Assembly (NCBI GenBank): GCA_019614645.1
Contig: JABWDB010000008.1
Location: forward strand, 1,674,001 to 1,738,000
From: Stratiolaelaps scimitus
Lineage: Eukaryota; Arthropoda; Arachnida; Mesostigmata; Laelapidae
DNA length: 64,000 bases
Direction of reading: 5' to 3'
In this document: piece by piece, positions 35,901-49,074 of the stretch
Layout: each line of letters starts with the position of its first letter
Position numbering within the stretch: the stretch's first letter is position 1
Position numbers and translations under genes: made by a program
Notes under the pieces: model-generated
Told to the model about the DNA's origin: nothing
The model's input: only the letters and a program-made list of their open reading frames with translations
The model's database searches: none

Positions 35901-38422
35901 TTTGGCGTAGTTTAGGCCGGAACGAAGACGAGGTTAAGCGAGTGCATGATCGGTAGCAACGCACTGACCGTGGTTGCCTCGACGCTCGAAGGAAGGCGCA
36001 GAGGTCTTCAACAATCGAAGCTACAGCGTACCGTAGTGTGGCTGGCGATCTCACCATCTCGGGTTGAGCGAGCCCCGGAGTGACCGGTTCGTCGAGTCTC
36101 CGTTGCAGAGCGCAACACCAACCGCTTGTTGCTGTTGTTGTCAATTGATGACAGGACAGGAAAAATAGCTTGGGTCAGCGCTCGCAGTTCCATCGCAGCG
36201 CGCGCGAGAATAAGAGAGAGAGAGAGAGAAAGCGAGCTAGACCCTGAAAAGAGAGCCGTCCACCTAATAAAGTAGGACGCATAACGACATTGCTGAAGGA
36301 GGGCATTGTTGAACGCAAAATCATAATGGACAATCAAGAAAAGGCTTCTCAGTCCAGACTGACCCCTGGCGAGCAGTCAGCAAAGTTAACGACGACATAT
36401 CCTCGATGCCGCCGAATAGGTTGGCTAACCTGGCGAATGTCGTCCAGTAAAATACCGCCGAGTCCAAACTACCTAAGGAAGATGTAAGCGTTCTTTGTGT
36501 GATGTAACGTACCACATACAGGCCAATGAAAATGGATGAGAGGAGCCGCGATGCGACGAATCGCCATGAAATTGCTAGTCGTCTTGGAGGTTCGTGGGAC
36601 CTCGAGGGACGTCACTCGACACCACCGCCGTTATCTACGGTATTTTTACACGGAGGTCGTCGATTTGGACCGATCTCGATCGTGTATACCAAAGGATCCC
36701 TGGTTCGCCATCGGTATCGCAACCATTGAACGGTCGAGGTAGCTATTTATCGTTGACGTCCATTCGTCCGTATCTCTCACATTCTGCATTTCTCTTTGTC
36801 TTTTGCAAAATCCGCTTGCTACACGCAAATACTTAAAGCGCGTTGCGTAGATAGGCTTGATGAAGACGTTGTTCCGATTTCTCGCCGAAACTGCCCCGAG
36901 GTCAGATCAGATAGAAGCAGCCTCCTTCTCAACATCGAGTAGCGGCACGTAGCATGTCGTTCGCTGTTGGATCTCACACTAATGGCCCTCCACACGTCCC
37001 GGTTGGATGGTGAGAAACACCTTCGCGCGTGAAGACCCAAGTAACTCAGATCGCGAGATCATTCTCCCAGCAGAGCAACACACGCACACACACATACACA
37101 CAATATACATCACGGCCATCAGATAAGATCACATACCGCGATCTTACCCTACGGAACCATGCACTTTATTACGCACGCCATAAATTTGTCACAACGCAGA
37201 TCGTTAACGGCGATAGTTGTGGATCCTGAGCCAAAGGCTGCCCAAGCCGAAGCAACAGGGGGCATAGAAACCTGAAGCATAGCTGCGTCTGGCATCAGAG
37301 AAATAGCCAGGAGCTTGAGAAGGTTCGCAACAAACTCAAATAAGCAACGTAAACGAAATTACCCTTTCGTATCGAGTTACGTTGCCACCCGTAATGAGCA
37401 CAATTCGTGGCGTATATTATAACCCCGGGTGTATATTCGCAAACATCGACGCCGATATCTAAAACCCAATCATTCTGCATCTACCCGAGTTGATCTGCCA
37501 CAGAATAAAATACCAGGCCTCTAACCCGCTGGCGCAATGACGGCTGACAAAGCAAATGCGGTCTAGATGAGGCTTCCTGATATAGATGCGTCACACCTTG
37601 GCCTCGGCTAACCGCATCAACCGATTGTTTCGAGTGAGAAACATACTCCACAGTGGATCTCGTCGAGGAAGTCACTTGAGCGTGTTCGACAACATCCAAT
37701 CAAACAAGAGGAGAAGGTGTCACCACATGAAGCTTCGCCGAGGAGAGCGAAGCGTCAACGTAGTGAATGCTCCTGTTAGACCTAGTGTACAATTGTCTGC
37801 GCTATTGTACAAATGCGTTATCACTTTGGAAGCAAACTATTTCAGCAAGTCCCGCCCGCATAGTCTCCACCGCCCCGCCTCCCCCCCGCCCCCCAACAGT
37901 TCGACAAAATTTCCAAACAAGTGATATGATAGCTTCAAAGGCGCCGATTGGCAACTATTTTAAGTGTAGCATTAGTGTAGATTTTGGTCGTTCCAGAATT
38001 TCAAAAATGTGCTAGGCTCAAGTGCTCCGAATGCGATTTACCCCACTGCGGGGCGTGGGTTCCAGGAAACACAGCTATAGATGGTGCGAAGAGTCTTCTG
38101 AGTGGGACTCGAGACAAAGGCTCGGCCACTAACCGGTGCATACTTGAAGAGAACAGCCTAATTGACTGAAGCGATGACGGACACAATGTCTGATGCGCGG
38201 TTTGAATTCAATGGCGTATGATTTGAGGGGAAAGATGAACTCAATATGGGCCGCCTGTCCAATTTATTAGGAACCCACGAGACTTCAGTGTGGTGACGAC
38301 AAGAAATGTAATTTTTTATTTTATTTATTGTACCTGTAAGTCGTTTTAGTTCCGAGTAGCTATAACATGGACGAATTTGGCAATGACGTAAGTGTAAATA
38401 CACAGACGTATTTACACATACG

Positions 38423-38423
<1 letters not shown>

Positions 38424-38460
<37 letters not shown>
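38424..38460. repeat. (TA)n microsatellite
   Basis: A pure TA tract, intergenic. Confidence 0.95.
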
Positions 38461-38468
<8 letters not shown>

Positions 38469-39223
38469 TATATAGGTTCTCATAAAGGACGACAAGGCTA
38501 ATGGTACTGTAAGTCCGTTTGTAATCACTATGTGTTAAGCAATGCAAATGGGTCTCTCCGGGTTTGTATTGAACAGACTTTCTGAAAAATAGAGATTTCT
38601 GAAAAATAATCCCCTGCACATTCGCCGTTAATATTATTTGGATGTTTCATATCAAACTACGAACATGCAGAAGTGCCGGCCGTGTACACAAAAAAACCAA
38701 CCGAAACATTGTTCCAATCAAATCAAGAATTATACTAAACTTCTACCAGGGGGGAAGCAATAGTGCAGAATAAAAGAAAACTATGAAATATCTCGAAATA
38801 TAGATGCATTAAATTATACAGACTTTCAAACGTGTACAGCCACTGGTTAGCCAAAGTATAATAGTACATCCACAGTAGCAGGTGTTATGGAATTGGGCAT
38901 CGAATGCGAAGCCCACTTAGAGTACGGCTTACATATACGGCATGAACCATATTCTTCACAGCACGGTGCCTTTGTGACTTCGTCATCTTTTCGGTGCTGC
39001 GGGACTTATGCCAATTTCGCGCTTCACGCGGACACGCAGACATGCTGGATGTCGACGGTCCAGGATCGATCCGTCGACTGCTCGGTTTCGCTATCTAGCA
39101 GTGGCACGACTCTTGCATCTCATCTCCTACAGCGCATCAACGTACGAGTCGGAGAGCTCCCCGGTGAGTGACAAGACAACGTCCCGTCATGAAATCTTTG
39201 TGATTGAAGTCTGCCTTCAGACT

Positions 39224-39226
<3 letters not shown>

Positions 39227-39254
<28 letters not shown>
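39227..39254. repeat. (GA)n microsatellite
   Basis: A GA tract continuing as an imperfect GA-rich stretch to about 39290. Confidence 0.9.
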
Positions 39255-39644
39255 CAAAGAGAGAACAGAGAGAGAGCGCGCGCGAGAGAGTTAGAGGAAT
39301 GGTCGTCAGTTGGGCGTTTGGTCTCGAAGGTCTGGACATCTCGCAATATCAACATACAGCAGCCTGCCGGGACCAGAGTGGCCATAGTTGCTGCGCCGCA
39401 GATGCCGACATATAGGAAGCCTGAGAAACGAGTGTCGCGTGAGAAGTTCTTCTTAGAAATGATGATCCGCGATGGTGTTTGTGCAATATTCCCTTGATGA
39501 CGTCTTGGGCCCGCCAACTGAGCCTGACCGGGGGCCCACCATCAGTTTAATCAACTACGACCTATGAATGAGGAGGTCGAAACAAGATGAATAAGTCAAT
39601 GGCGTCCGTGTTGACCAATTTCCATACTTTCCACATATTGTTAA

Positions 39645-39815
39645 GCCCGGCGGTGTGTGTGTCCTTGCAATCGGGGGAGACACGGAGGTGCACGGGTTCG
39701 ATCCCCACCAAATGCACATTTACATTGAAGGAAGTCCATCTTAGGAAGTAATGCAAAGCTATAGCGTGGACGTTAAATGTTTGCTGAGAGTCAGCCCGGA
39801 AACATTTAATTTCCA
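39645..39815 (+). repeat. SINE-like family, longer copy A with B-box
   Basis: A longer copy in which GGGTTCGATCCCCACC (39693-39708), a good RNA polymerase III B-box, precedes the shared body AATGCACATTTACATT, GTCCATCTTA, GTGGACGTTAAATGTTTGC and GTCAGCCCGGAAA. A tRNA-derived SINE is the best reading. No intact cloverleaf is evident. Confidence 0.75.
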
Positions 39816-42800
39816 GACATTAGTTTCCGCAGGAATATTTTGTTTAATTTTAGTTATCTAACAATAGTTCGATAGCTTGTTGGTTCGATCAAGCTTTGAT
39901 GTCGAGCCAATGAAAGCTCCAGTTCGGTTATCGTTATTGCTGGTTGGGTTGTCGTTGGTCCTCGTGATGTTGTCGTTGTTACGAGATCGCCAGCCTGCTA
40001 AAACCTACGGGCAGTTTGTGCGAGAAGGTCCGTCGCGCTGCGCGGACCCCTTTGCCTGCAAGACCTATCGCTTATGTATAGCTGTCCTTAGCTACAGCAG
40101 GACCCTTCTGAGTCAGGCAGACCTGCGCTGCCGCCGGTCCTGCCGTCACTGCTTCGGCCGCTGCGGCTGCTCGATGAATTGTCCTCGATGACAATGCACG
40201 CCTTGGATAGAGTTAGGTTAGGTTCGGTTGTGTTGTCGGCCATCTGGAGTGCCCCTACCCATGGTCCGGCAGAGACCGACAACGAAACCATCCGGAGCAG
40301 GGGAACGCGAGAGGAAACCCATCGGAACCCTCTGCCCTCCGCTACCTGCCTCTGAACCGCTGCCGGCTGCGCTCACCGGCAGGATCATTTCTGCACTCGG
40401 ACGATCACGGACCCTCTACGGCCAGCGCAGTGACGCGGCTCTATCTCTACTTCAAATGGACGACGCTCTTCTGCATCGCACAGAAATACGATGGGCTGGT
40501 CGTCGGCGGCGGTCTCTCTAGCTAACGGCCGAACTTGGCCCAGTCCCTGCTCTACCCATCAAGCGGTAGCAGCAACGAACATGCCCGTTGCGCTGCGCTA
40601 AGCTCCGCTCAAGTCCGCTCATACCGAAGGGATCATGCGCCGCAGCGGTAGTGCTGAGAGGCAGGCATCGAGGGTCTCTGCGTTCGTCGACAAGACGCCG
40701 AGAACACCGGAAGTTCGAAGTCTAACATTCTGGTAGTCAGCTTTGCTTGTGTACATCAACAAACACACACTGATATCTCTGAGACGCTAACAGTACGCGA
40801 GGTAATGTAACTACGTATATCTATATATATATATGCATCTGATGTTTAAAATATTTTTTAATATATTTTGCTGAAAACCTTCTTCAGCCTGTATCAGCTA
40901 CGTAACTGTCTCTTCTACGAACGAACAAGCATCTACTAGCAGCGGGTACACGCTCCATTGCCGAAGTTTACATCCGTCAACGTCGTCCCAGTCGAGCTCC
41001 CGAAGGGTCGAGCTAGCCAGATGCAAGATGTCTTCGACAAGGTGGCACGACGGCGAACCTTCTAGATCCTCGTTGTCTCAGTCGATCTCTGCCTCTGTCC
41101 CGCGTCGTTGGTCTGTCTGTCAGTCGATCAAGATTGAAGACTAGGTTTGGCGACACCAACTGGACGACCACGCTGATCGGGTATAATGTATATAACGTTC
41201 CTTCTTTATTATAATAGAAATGGAGAAGGACAACGTGCAGAGCAGTTTGCTTGCAGTTCCTAGCGAACCTACACCTCGTCCTCATTGGATGTAGTGAATC
41301 CAAGGAGAAGCTTGGTAACTTGTCGAATTTATTGAGTCTCGGGACGAGGAAATGGTATACATTCGCCTATAATACCTCATATGTGCACTGTATTATTGAC
41401 GACATCCAAACTTGGTCTGGATACTATATATGTGTTCTTCGTATTTATGAGTTTGCTTCGCTACGCAAACACCAGAATAGAGTCTATAGAGGAGGCTATT
41501 GCAGCTATATGGTTAGACAATGATGCTCTAATCTCTGACGATCTCGCTAAATGAAGGCACTCAGACACGTATTTGTGTCCGAGTATGTCCATTGTGTATG
41601 TCGAATTCGTTTTTTCACACCCCTTCGCAGGATAAGACATAAGCGGAAAATAGTTCGGCGTATTTGTCGTCTGCACACCCAGGTCTCTCACCGAGGCACT
41701 AACAGTTAGTGCGTACTGTCCTAGTGTCTATCTGTGTGCCGGGCTTGAGTACCCGAAGTGTAGGACAACACCCTTGTTTGCAGAGAACTTGAGTCAAACC
41801 GATTTGACCACTGCATGGATTTTTTTTTTCTCTCTTAGGTCTGTCCTATTTACAGATGTGTACATCCTAATATCATCGGTGCAAATTTTTACTTTTATAG
41901 CATCCGGTACAAAATATATTGTAGCGAGCCCCTATACGGTATATACATCAATGGCCCTAGAATCGCGCCTTGGGAACAGCCGGATGTAATTTGCGCACAG
42001 GAACAGAGGCGGTTGTTAAGCCGTACTCGGAGAGGGCCTGTTTTCTAGAAAAGATACTCTCCATTTAATGATCCTCGGGCCCACACCGTGATTAGGAAGT
42101 ATGCTCAAAAGTTCTGCGAAATCGAAATACGCACAGTTCAATGGTATGTTGTCATTCATGAGAAGCGACCAGTATCATTTTGTGCTTCGAGCATCTGGAG
42201 AACTGTCGAATGACCTGGTCTGCAGGCAACTTGCTCCTCGAACATCAGGCATTGCTCGGTTCCATTTGTATACGAGGCTCGCTTTTGTCTCCGCGTTTAT
42301 GCACAGAGCAGACAATGTCACGTTTGTGGAGATTAGGAACAGTTCGATCTGCTAGTGATGGCCGAAAAATGACCGATAAGGGACAGCGACAGCGTATCCA
42401 CATTTCTTGTATACGGTAGCTGGAATTCCATCGGGGAAATCCAATTCGCCGATTTGATCTCTCCGGATTTCGTATCTCCGATATCCAGAACCTGTATTGG
42501 CCATATATTTAGTCAATAGCTACAATTAGCTATCACCACTCGTAGCTTCTAGTGTTGTCATTGCTTATGATGGCTTATTGCGCAGGCCGCTTGCCTGATA
42601 AACAGTCTGTCCGCCTCAGTCCGCTGCAGCAGTTTTGGAGAACGGCGAAAACTGCTCGTTTTGCTATCATTCGTATACACGGCAGTACCAAGATTCGTCA
42701 TTAGCAGTTTCATGATCTCCACAATGATCATTGGCCGTCGAAGCTACAACCGTGATGGCACCACACGAGACTCGCAGTATGAGGAATGAAGCTGGCTATC

Positions 42801-44918
42801 ATTGTTGCCACACAAATATCTCCCAGAGTTGCCGATCGAGTCCGGCCAACTCGAGCTCGCTCGACAAGCATTGAAGTCCTTATCGACAATAACGGATCCG
42901 ATATGCAATTATTATTGTTGCTCGTTCGCGTATTGGCGATCCTAATCGAACGGAAGCCGGCGGCGCCAACTAACGAGTCTTGTCCTGCCGCCGCTGCCGT
43001 TACCGCCACCGCAGCAGTAGCAGCAGCAGCAGGACTATGCTCGTTCAACTTATCGTTGTGCATTTTCAAGCAGAATGCAAGTGGTCTATCACGATGCTAC
43101 CCGAATGATGTTACCCTCGGTGGTCGTGACACTACGGCCGCTCACTGACTCCAGTCAGTGCACCTATCTGACTCTGGACACCTATACCATTCCTCTAAAT
43201 GCGCATTCACCGATTTGTTCACTTGTCTGCTCGTACACCACGATATTCCTATCTCTCTCTCTCTCTCTGTATCTGATTCTCTCTATCTCTCTCTCTGTGC
43301 TGTCGTTGTGCTATGATGACAAAACCACCAATATCTCAATAGCCAGGTAGCACACTCACTTACTGAGCTAAGTGCTCCGGTTGTGTTCGTTATGTGTGTA
43401 TGTTCCCTCCACGAAAAGATCGCAGCGGTTTGGTTAGCTATCATCGATCTCGAGGTGGAGTAGTAACGCACTGGCGTTCACTTCTTGAACAATACCCTCG
43501 CCGGAAGACGCGAACTCAGTTGGCCGTAAGCTTAGTCTTTAGCCACGGCCCGAACAGTTGAAATGGAGGTCGATCGCTTTCTACAAATGTGTGTTTGTGG
43601 GTCACGAGTCGAAGCTATCTCTGCTGCTCTCGGCAAAAAAAAAAAAAGCAAAAGTGATAACGGTGCACCGGATCGGAACTACACATTCGTAGATTCTCTG
43701 AACAAATGCTGTGGGTCTGTGTGTGGTGTGATCGATTTGGGATCTATGTACGGGAATCGAAACGGTTATCCCGGTTAACGCATCGATGGGGTCGCAGTGG
43801 TGAACTCTCCCAGTAATCTACATGGTTATGGACAACACAGCATTAACCCAATGACTTGACACGCAAGCGAACATTTCTAGGCAACAGATTGGCTGATGCA
43901 AAACGCACAAGTGACATCATATACGCTTGTCTTGGTAAAATGTTGCTAATTTAGATCGCGTATCATCAACACGAACAGAATGTATTATAAATCCGTAAGA
44001 GTAACTTTTCATTTCTTCGATTATAGGTCCTACGTGGTTGGCTTATGAATTCGGCATCGGCAGCTTAGGTGTAAGTAGCACAAGATAGACACGATTTGGT
44101 CAAAAATCCGGGAATAAGATCATTGTTTATTCAACGGAAATCCTAATATGGACAGGAGTAAAGGAATACAAAAAAATACATGATAAGAACATCTATGAAT
44201 AGGTACTAAAATGGCTTCTCCACAATTTGGTGGCAGACAGATCCAATTGCGGTCGCTTCCCGAGACGCGAAATTTTACGCGCAGCTTCTGGTCACGTATT
44301 TTCTTAACACCTTAACCCCACCCATTACCACCACTTACTTGTCTTCATAGACCACTCATGGTCGTATACTGTTCTAGGCAGGTAGGCCGCTGGAGCTGCC
44401 GCGATCCGTAGCTGGGGTGATGAATGAGATCACCGATCTTCTTCGATCACTCTGTTGCACTGAAAATAACCAGCTGAATGGTTATGGCCTGTACAAGTGT
44501 GTGTGTGTGTGTTTGTGAGTGGGTGGGTGGGTGTCATGGCGCCCGTCCATCGCAGCACTTCCATCCCATCTTACTACGTTCATACTATGCACAATTCTAC
44601 TATCATACTACTAATACGAGGGGCAAATATCAGTGGTTAAGCCCATTCAGAAAAAATAGCTCTCGTTCGTCTGTTCTTTTTGTCCATTCGTCGATCGTTC
44701 CATCTCTCCTTCTCTCTCTCTCTCTGTCTCTGGCCTCACTCGGCCGCCAGGCCCCAATAGTGGCTGGCTATACCGTACTACCAACATTCGTACACTTCGT
44801 AAGTTATTGTGCATTATACTATTGCCCCAGCGCCCGAACCCGCGGCAGGCGTAGCCTGTCATCCGTTTGCTCGACGGGACGGTGTCGATCGAACGCAACC
44901 GCCATCCTCTGATACAGC

Positions 44919-44933
44919 GGGGGGGGGGGGGGG
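44919..44933. repeat. Poly(G)15 tract
   Basis: A pure run of 15 G, flanked by GC-rich DNA. Confidence 0.95.
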
Positions 44934-45671
44934 CAACCCCTTTCTATGGGCCGACGACGATCGGATCTCCGCCGATGAGACCGAGATGTTGCCCTTTAGG
45001 GACAGTCGCTGCGGAAAGCTCATAGACGCGGTGGCACTCGCCCCTCGAGAAAGTCTCGAAGGGGCAAAGTATGGGCCTACTTTAGTAGACTCGAAGTCTT
45101 GATCGGTGTTCGAGTGATCTCCGCGTTTAGCCATGCTACCACTTACTAGCGCAACAGCAACAACAACAACAACTACTACTGCTGCTGCCAGTAGTCGTAG
45201 TATGATTCGTAATGTCGCCGCAGATCGACGATTGTGACGCGGTCGCCAATGGACGCCGCTTCGGGTCTCCATGGCCGGCGCGGCGCAGGCCGGGCCCAGG
45301 TGGGATGGCGCCAGCATGTCTGTGTTTGGCTAGTCCGGCTTTGAGAGAGATATAGCTGCGCTGATGCTACCACCACTGTTGCTGCCCGCCATAGGTCGCC
45401 ATAGGTCGAGAACGAAAAATCGCCCGATTCACTACTCCTCGCAGTTGTATCCGTCCTGGTAGGAGTCCGGCGGCCGAGATCGCCCCGCGAGACTGGGTAA
45501 TGCCACTGGGACTGTGGAGCGGTGAAAGCGAGGGCGAGCAAAGAAAATCGCTTTGATTTGCGACAGTGAACAAACGACTACTACAGCCGAGATCCATAGG
45601 TATCGCCGCCTGTCACCGTAGTCTGCAGCAGGCTACCACAAGGCGACCATTGAGCGAGAATGGTGATCGCC

Positions 45672-45716
45672 GACATTGGAGCGCGACCGCTCCAATGTCC
45701 CCAACGCTCGCGTTGG
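45672..45716. other. Two adjacent perfect hairpins
   Basis: GACATTGGAGCG at 45672-45683 and its exact reverse complement at 45688-45699 enclose the tetraloop CGAC. One base later CCAACGC (45701-45707) and GCGTTGG (45710-45716) form a second 7-bp hairpin with a 2-nt loop. No gene is recognised around them. Confidence 0.8.
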
Positions 45717-46218
45717 AAGCATCTCGGGTCGATCAGGCGGGCGATCGGAGCCTCCACGGTCGCTGCCGCCGGCGGAAACGACATCAATGAACGGCTCGAG
45801 CGCAAACATCGCCGTAGAAGGGTACAATCGCCACTGTCGATCAGGTACGGTGAGATGACGAATGTCGGCCAGAAATGAATGCTGGACCGGGAAGCGAAAT
45901 CACTTCAGCAGCGGCACATTATATCGAGAGATTGCTACAACAATCTGACGGCATGAGTGAGATCGAACGATTGGAGTGTACGTACCTTGGAGCGTACGTG
46001 TGCAATATAGCTTTATGGGGTGGGACACTTGCACTGGGGTTTCAATGCGTTATTATTATTATTATTATAGTGTAATAATTTGTAATGTAATACGAATAAT
46101 AATAATAATAATAATGTAAGATATGTAAATTGGATGCGTGAAGTTGGCAAAGTCATATTAGCCTGAGTAGATTCTGCAGTTGGATATGGACAGTTCAACA
46201 GGCCTAGAATAGTATGTG

Positions 46219-46312
46219 GATTTAAAGGGGTCCGTCTTACGAAGCAATGCCGAATGCAGTTGTACCGTGGAGGTTAAATGTTTAGAGCTGTGAGTCAGCC
46301 GGGAAAATTTAC
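46219..46312 (+). repeat. SINE-like family, 5'-truncated copy C
   Basis: It begins at TTTAAAGGGGTCCGTCTTA and runs through GCAATGCCGAA, GTACCGTGGAGGTTAAATG and GTCAGCCGGGAAAATTTA. It lacks the B-box part. The orientation is the same as in the other three copies. Confidence 0.75.
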
Positions 46313-47931
46313 ACGAGCACTTTAGCGAGCTGAACTAGCACTTTACATATGAGCATTGTATGTACCCAAGTAATAATCTGCAAACAAGATTTAAGAAAGG
46401 CTATCTTCACCTTTCGTTTGATAACCAGAACTTAATTAGCATTGCTGTAATCACGTTTGTCGATCAGAACCTTTTGCCCTATCATTTCTACTTGGGCGCT
46501 ACCATTACTTTGTCCATCACTGATGTTAAAGTATCCATCTGTCTTCGTATCTTTGAAACGTACGATAGTGTAGTTGATAAAGGGACGCCACCATTTTTCC
46601 TTTTGTATTCGATGTTCAGGCTGTTCAAGCGGTGCTTCCAGGTTCTGCTCTTGCTTTGCTAGATATGGGCTGCTTTATGTCTTCTCAGATTGTAAAAATA
46701 ATAATACCTAATAACTCGTTTCCTTTAAATGTTCGCTTCATGTAGTCCGGCCCTCACGTATCGATACTCATTCGCGAAATGAAGTAGAAGCCCACTCGAA
46801 AAACGACATTCACCCGTTGCCAGGCACGACGGATGCGCGCTGAGTGTTCGTACTCGCGCGCCAAACTGTTGTATCTAAATAGTTTGCAGGCGAACCGCTG
46901 AACATTGAATATGATAATTTCGCACCAATTTGATTGATACAATATCGTCTTCGGACGAGGATATTCGCGCCCGTGATATCGATGTCGACAAAATCGCTGA
47001 TTACTATAACGACGTCGTTGATGGGCTTCTAACTTGCACTGCACAATAGAGCTATTGTATTTTCGTTGTCGATGTGAGAATTATGCAAATATCGGTAGCT
47101 AGCTCGGCAGCTCGGCATGTTCCTCGCGACGCGCCTCTGACTGATCGTCGAAGAGCCTTACAGGTTCGGCGCGTCTGGTGGCGTGTAACCTAGGTGAATG
47201 AACCAGCCGACCAAGAATTGGATGAAAAACTCATGATCAGTTTAGATTAGCCCATTAAATGTTTAATGATTCGCCCGATTACTACAAACATTTCTAAATA
47301 TGCCTTTTAACATTACTTGCATGACAGGCTGCACAAGAACAGTCATTGCTATTACTACACCACATTTTTTTCCATATTCGAGAAGCTGTTTACATTCAGA
47401 AGCCGCTGGATCACCAAAAGATACAGATATCTATCATTCTACGATTCGGTCGTCGTCGTCGTAAAACAACAACAATAACAACGACGACGAAGAGAGCCGT
47501 TGCAGCAGCCAACCGCTCGTTGTCTCATTGACTAAAACGGTTGAACTAGTCAACTAGGCCTGCTCTGATATTTGCTAGCTACAGGTTATGCAACGGCGCA
47601 GCGAAGAACAATGAGCCCAATGACCAGGACAGCAACAACAAAGCAAATGTCCAGCATTTCGATTGAATCTCCCACCTTAGTTCTCGCTGACATTGTATGT
47701 CAACCATGTGGTTCACCGTTTATGGGCCGCATAGACAGGTGCAAACCGGAAGTGTCCCGCTGAAGGGAGCGGTACACAGAATCACCGGTCGAATCGTCCT
47801 GGACTAGTTTTCACCCCGAGACACTGGTGCACCTCTCGAAGTTCTGAATTGGCCACCAGTTGAAATTATTCGTCTGGCCGTTAGCCGGGTTACAGCGGTC
47901 CATTGTCGTAACAAAACCTCATACACTCACC

Positions 47932-48172
47932 ACTTCTGTGCACTGGCCACAATGCCAATGCCAGTGATTGCTACGAGCACTGATCCAAGCTGCAACAAAC
48001 GATCCACGATGACCACCACAATAGGCCAAACCTTCTCAACACACCTGTGACAATTGCCGGCGATGCACGGCGAGTCCCCCTGACACTGACACCTCGCAGG
48101 ACGCAGGCTGAAGCCTGTCCGACGCACAATGCCGAGCACCACTTCGATTTCGAAATGTCCACGCGAGGTCGA
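47932..48172 (-). other. Candidate exon of a Cys-rich membrane protein
   Basis: On -, an open frame reads through a Cys-rich stretch (RCQCQGDSPCIAGNCHRCVEK) into a hydrophobic segment of about 25 residues, then reaches an excellent donor, AAGTG|GTGAGTG, at about 47931. Third codon positions are enriched in G and C. A Cys-rich loop ending in Cys-Val-Glu-Lys followed by a membrane helix resembles the end of the large extracellular loop plus last helix of tetraspanins, but I found no CCG motif or other helices. A short hydrophobic frame downstream on - at about 47.6 kb might be a following exon; its reading phase does not decide it. A preceding acceptor is weak. Confidence 0.3.
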
Positions 48173-48879
48173 TGCTATTATTATTATCTAATATAATCTA
48201 TTATGAGGGACATCTAAGCATATACACCACAGAAAAGGTGAACTGTGAACATAAGCGAGTGGTGCACCGACAAAACCAGTGGCAATAAAGCAACAATCGA
48301 ATGCGGCTGTGTGTCCGTGTTCGCTTTGTGGCTAGATTCCACCCCTTAATCTTCTCCCTGGCCCGCAGAACATATCCTCGTTGCCTATACGGCTATCGAA
48401 GAGTTTGTCAAGAAATGAACACTTGCCGAAGTGTCTATTTTGTAATATCCGAAAACAATGCTGTTACAGCCGATGCGGTAGCACTGTCGTCCACGTCCAT
48501 GTTGCTGCGTTGTATTCGACACCTGTTGCAGATAATATGGATTTTACGCAATGTTGAGCAGTTTCACTAAGTTATGCCACAATGAATGAACTGTTCATTT
48601 CATAGTGTTGGTTTTATGTACTCTCTGAACGCGGATTTGCTGTACTCACTGATCGTACAAATAGAAATTTGCCTGACTGGCGGTGTACAATGCTCTTTGA
48701 CATCGATCCGTTCGGGATGGTCATCTAAGCTCGTGCGTATTAACATTGCGAGCACCTGTTGTGGCTTATGTATTACTAAGAGGACCGTCAAGTAATGATA
48801 CTATTTTATCGTGTGGTGACGTCCCCAACGACGGAATAGCATTGCTACAGTCTGGGATCGATGCAACATGTTATCTGCC

Positions 48880-49074
48880 CAGATTCACTGAATACCTGCC
48901 TGACATTCAATCGGCTGAATGCGCGTGCAATTCGGGTTCAATCCCCACCGAATGCACATTTGCATTTAAAGGGGTTGTCCGCCTTATGAAGCCTTATGCC
49001 GAAAGCAGCTCTACCGTGGACGTCAAATGTTTAACGCTGTGGATCAACGCTGAAAATAAAAAAACGAGGGTGTA
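48880..49074 (+). repeat. SINE-like family, longer copy B with B-box and A-rich tail
   Basis: GGGTTCAATCCCCACCGAATGCACATTT is present as two abutting conserved words (B-box, then body start, 48934 onwards). They are followed by GTCCGCCTTATGAAG, GCCGAAAGCAG, ACCGTGGACGTCAAATGTTT and an A-rich end, AAAATAAAAAAAC. It is the best copy for defining the 3' end of the element. Confidence 0.8.

Noticed and set aside
40208..40228. Telomere-like TTAGG repeats
   Set aside because: Only two units here (and similar short runs near 7.0 kb), far too few for an interstitial telomeric array.
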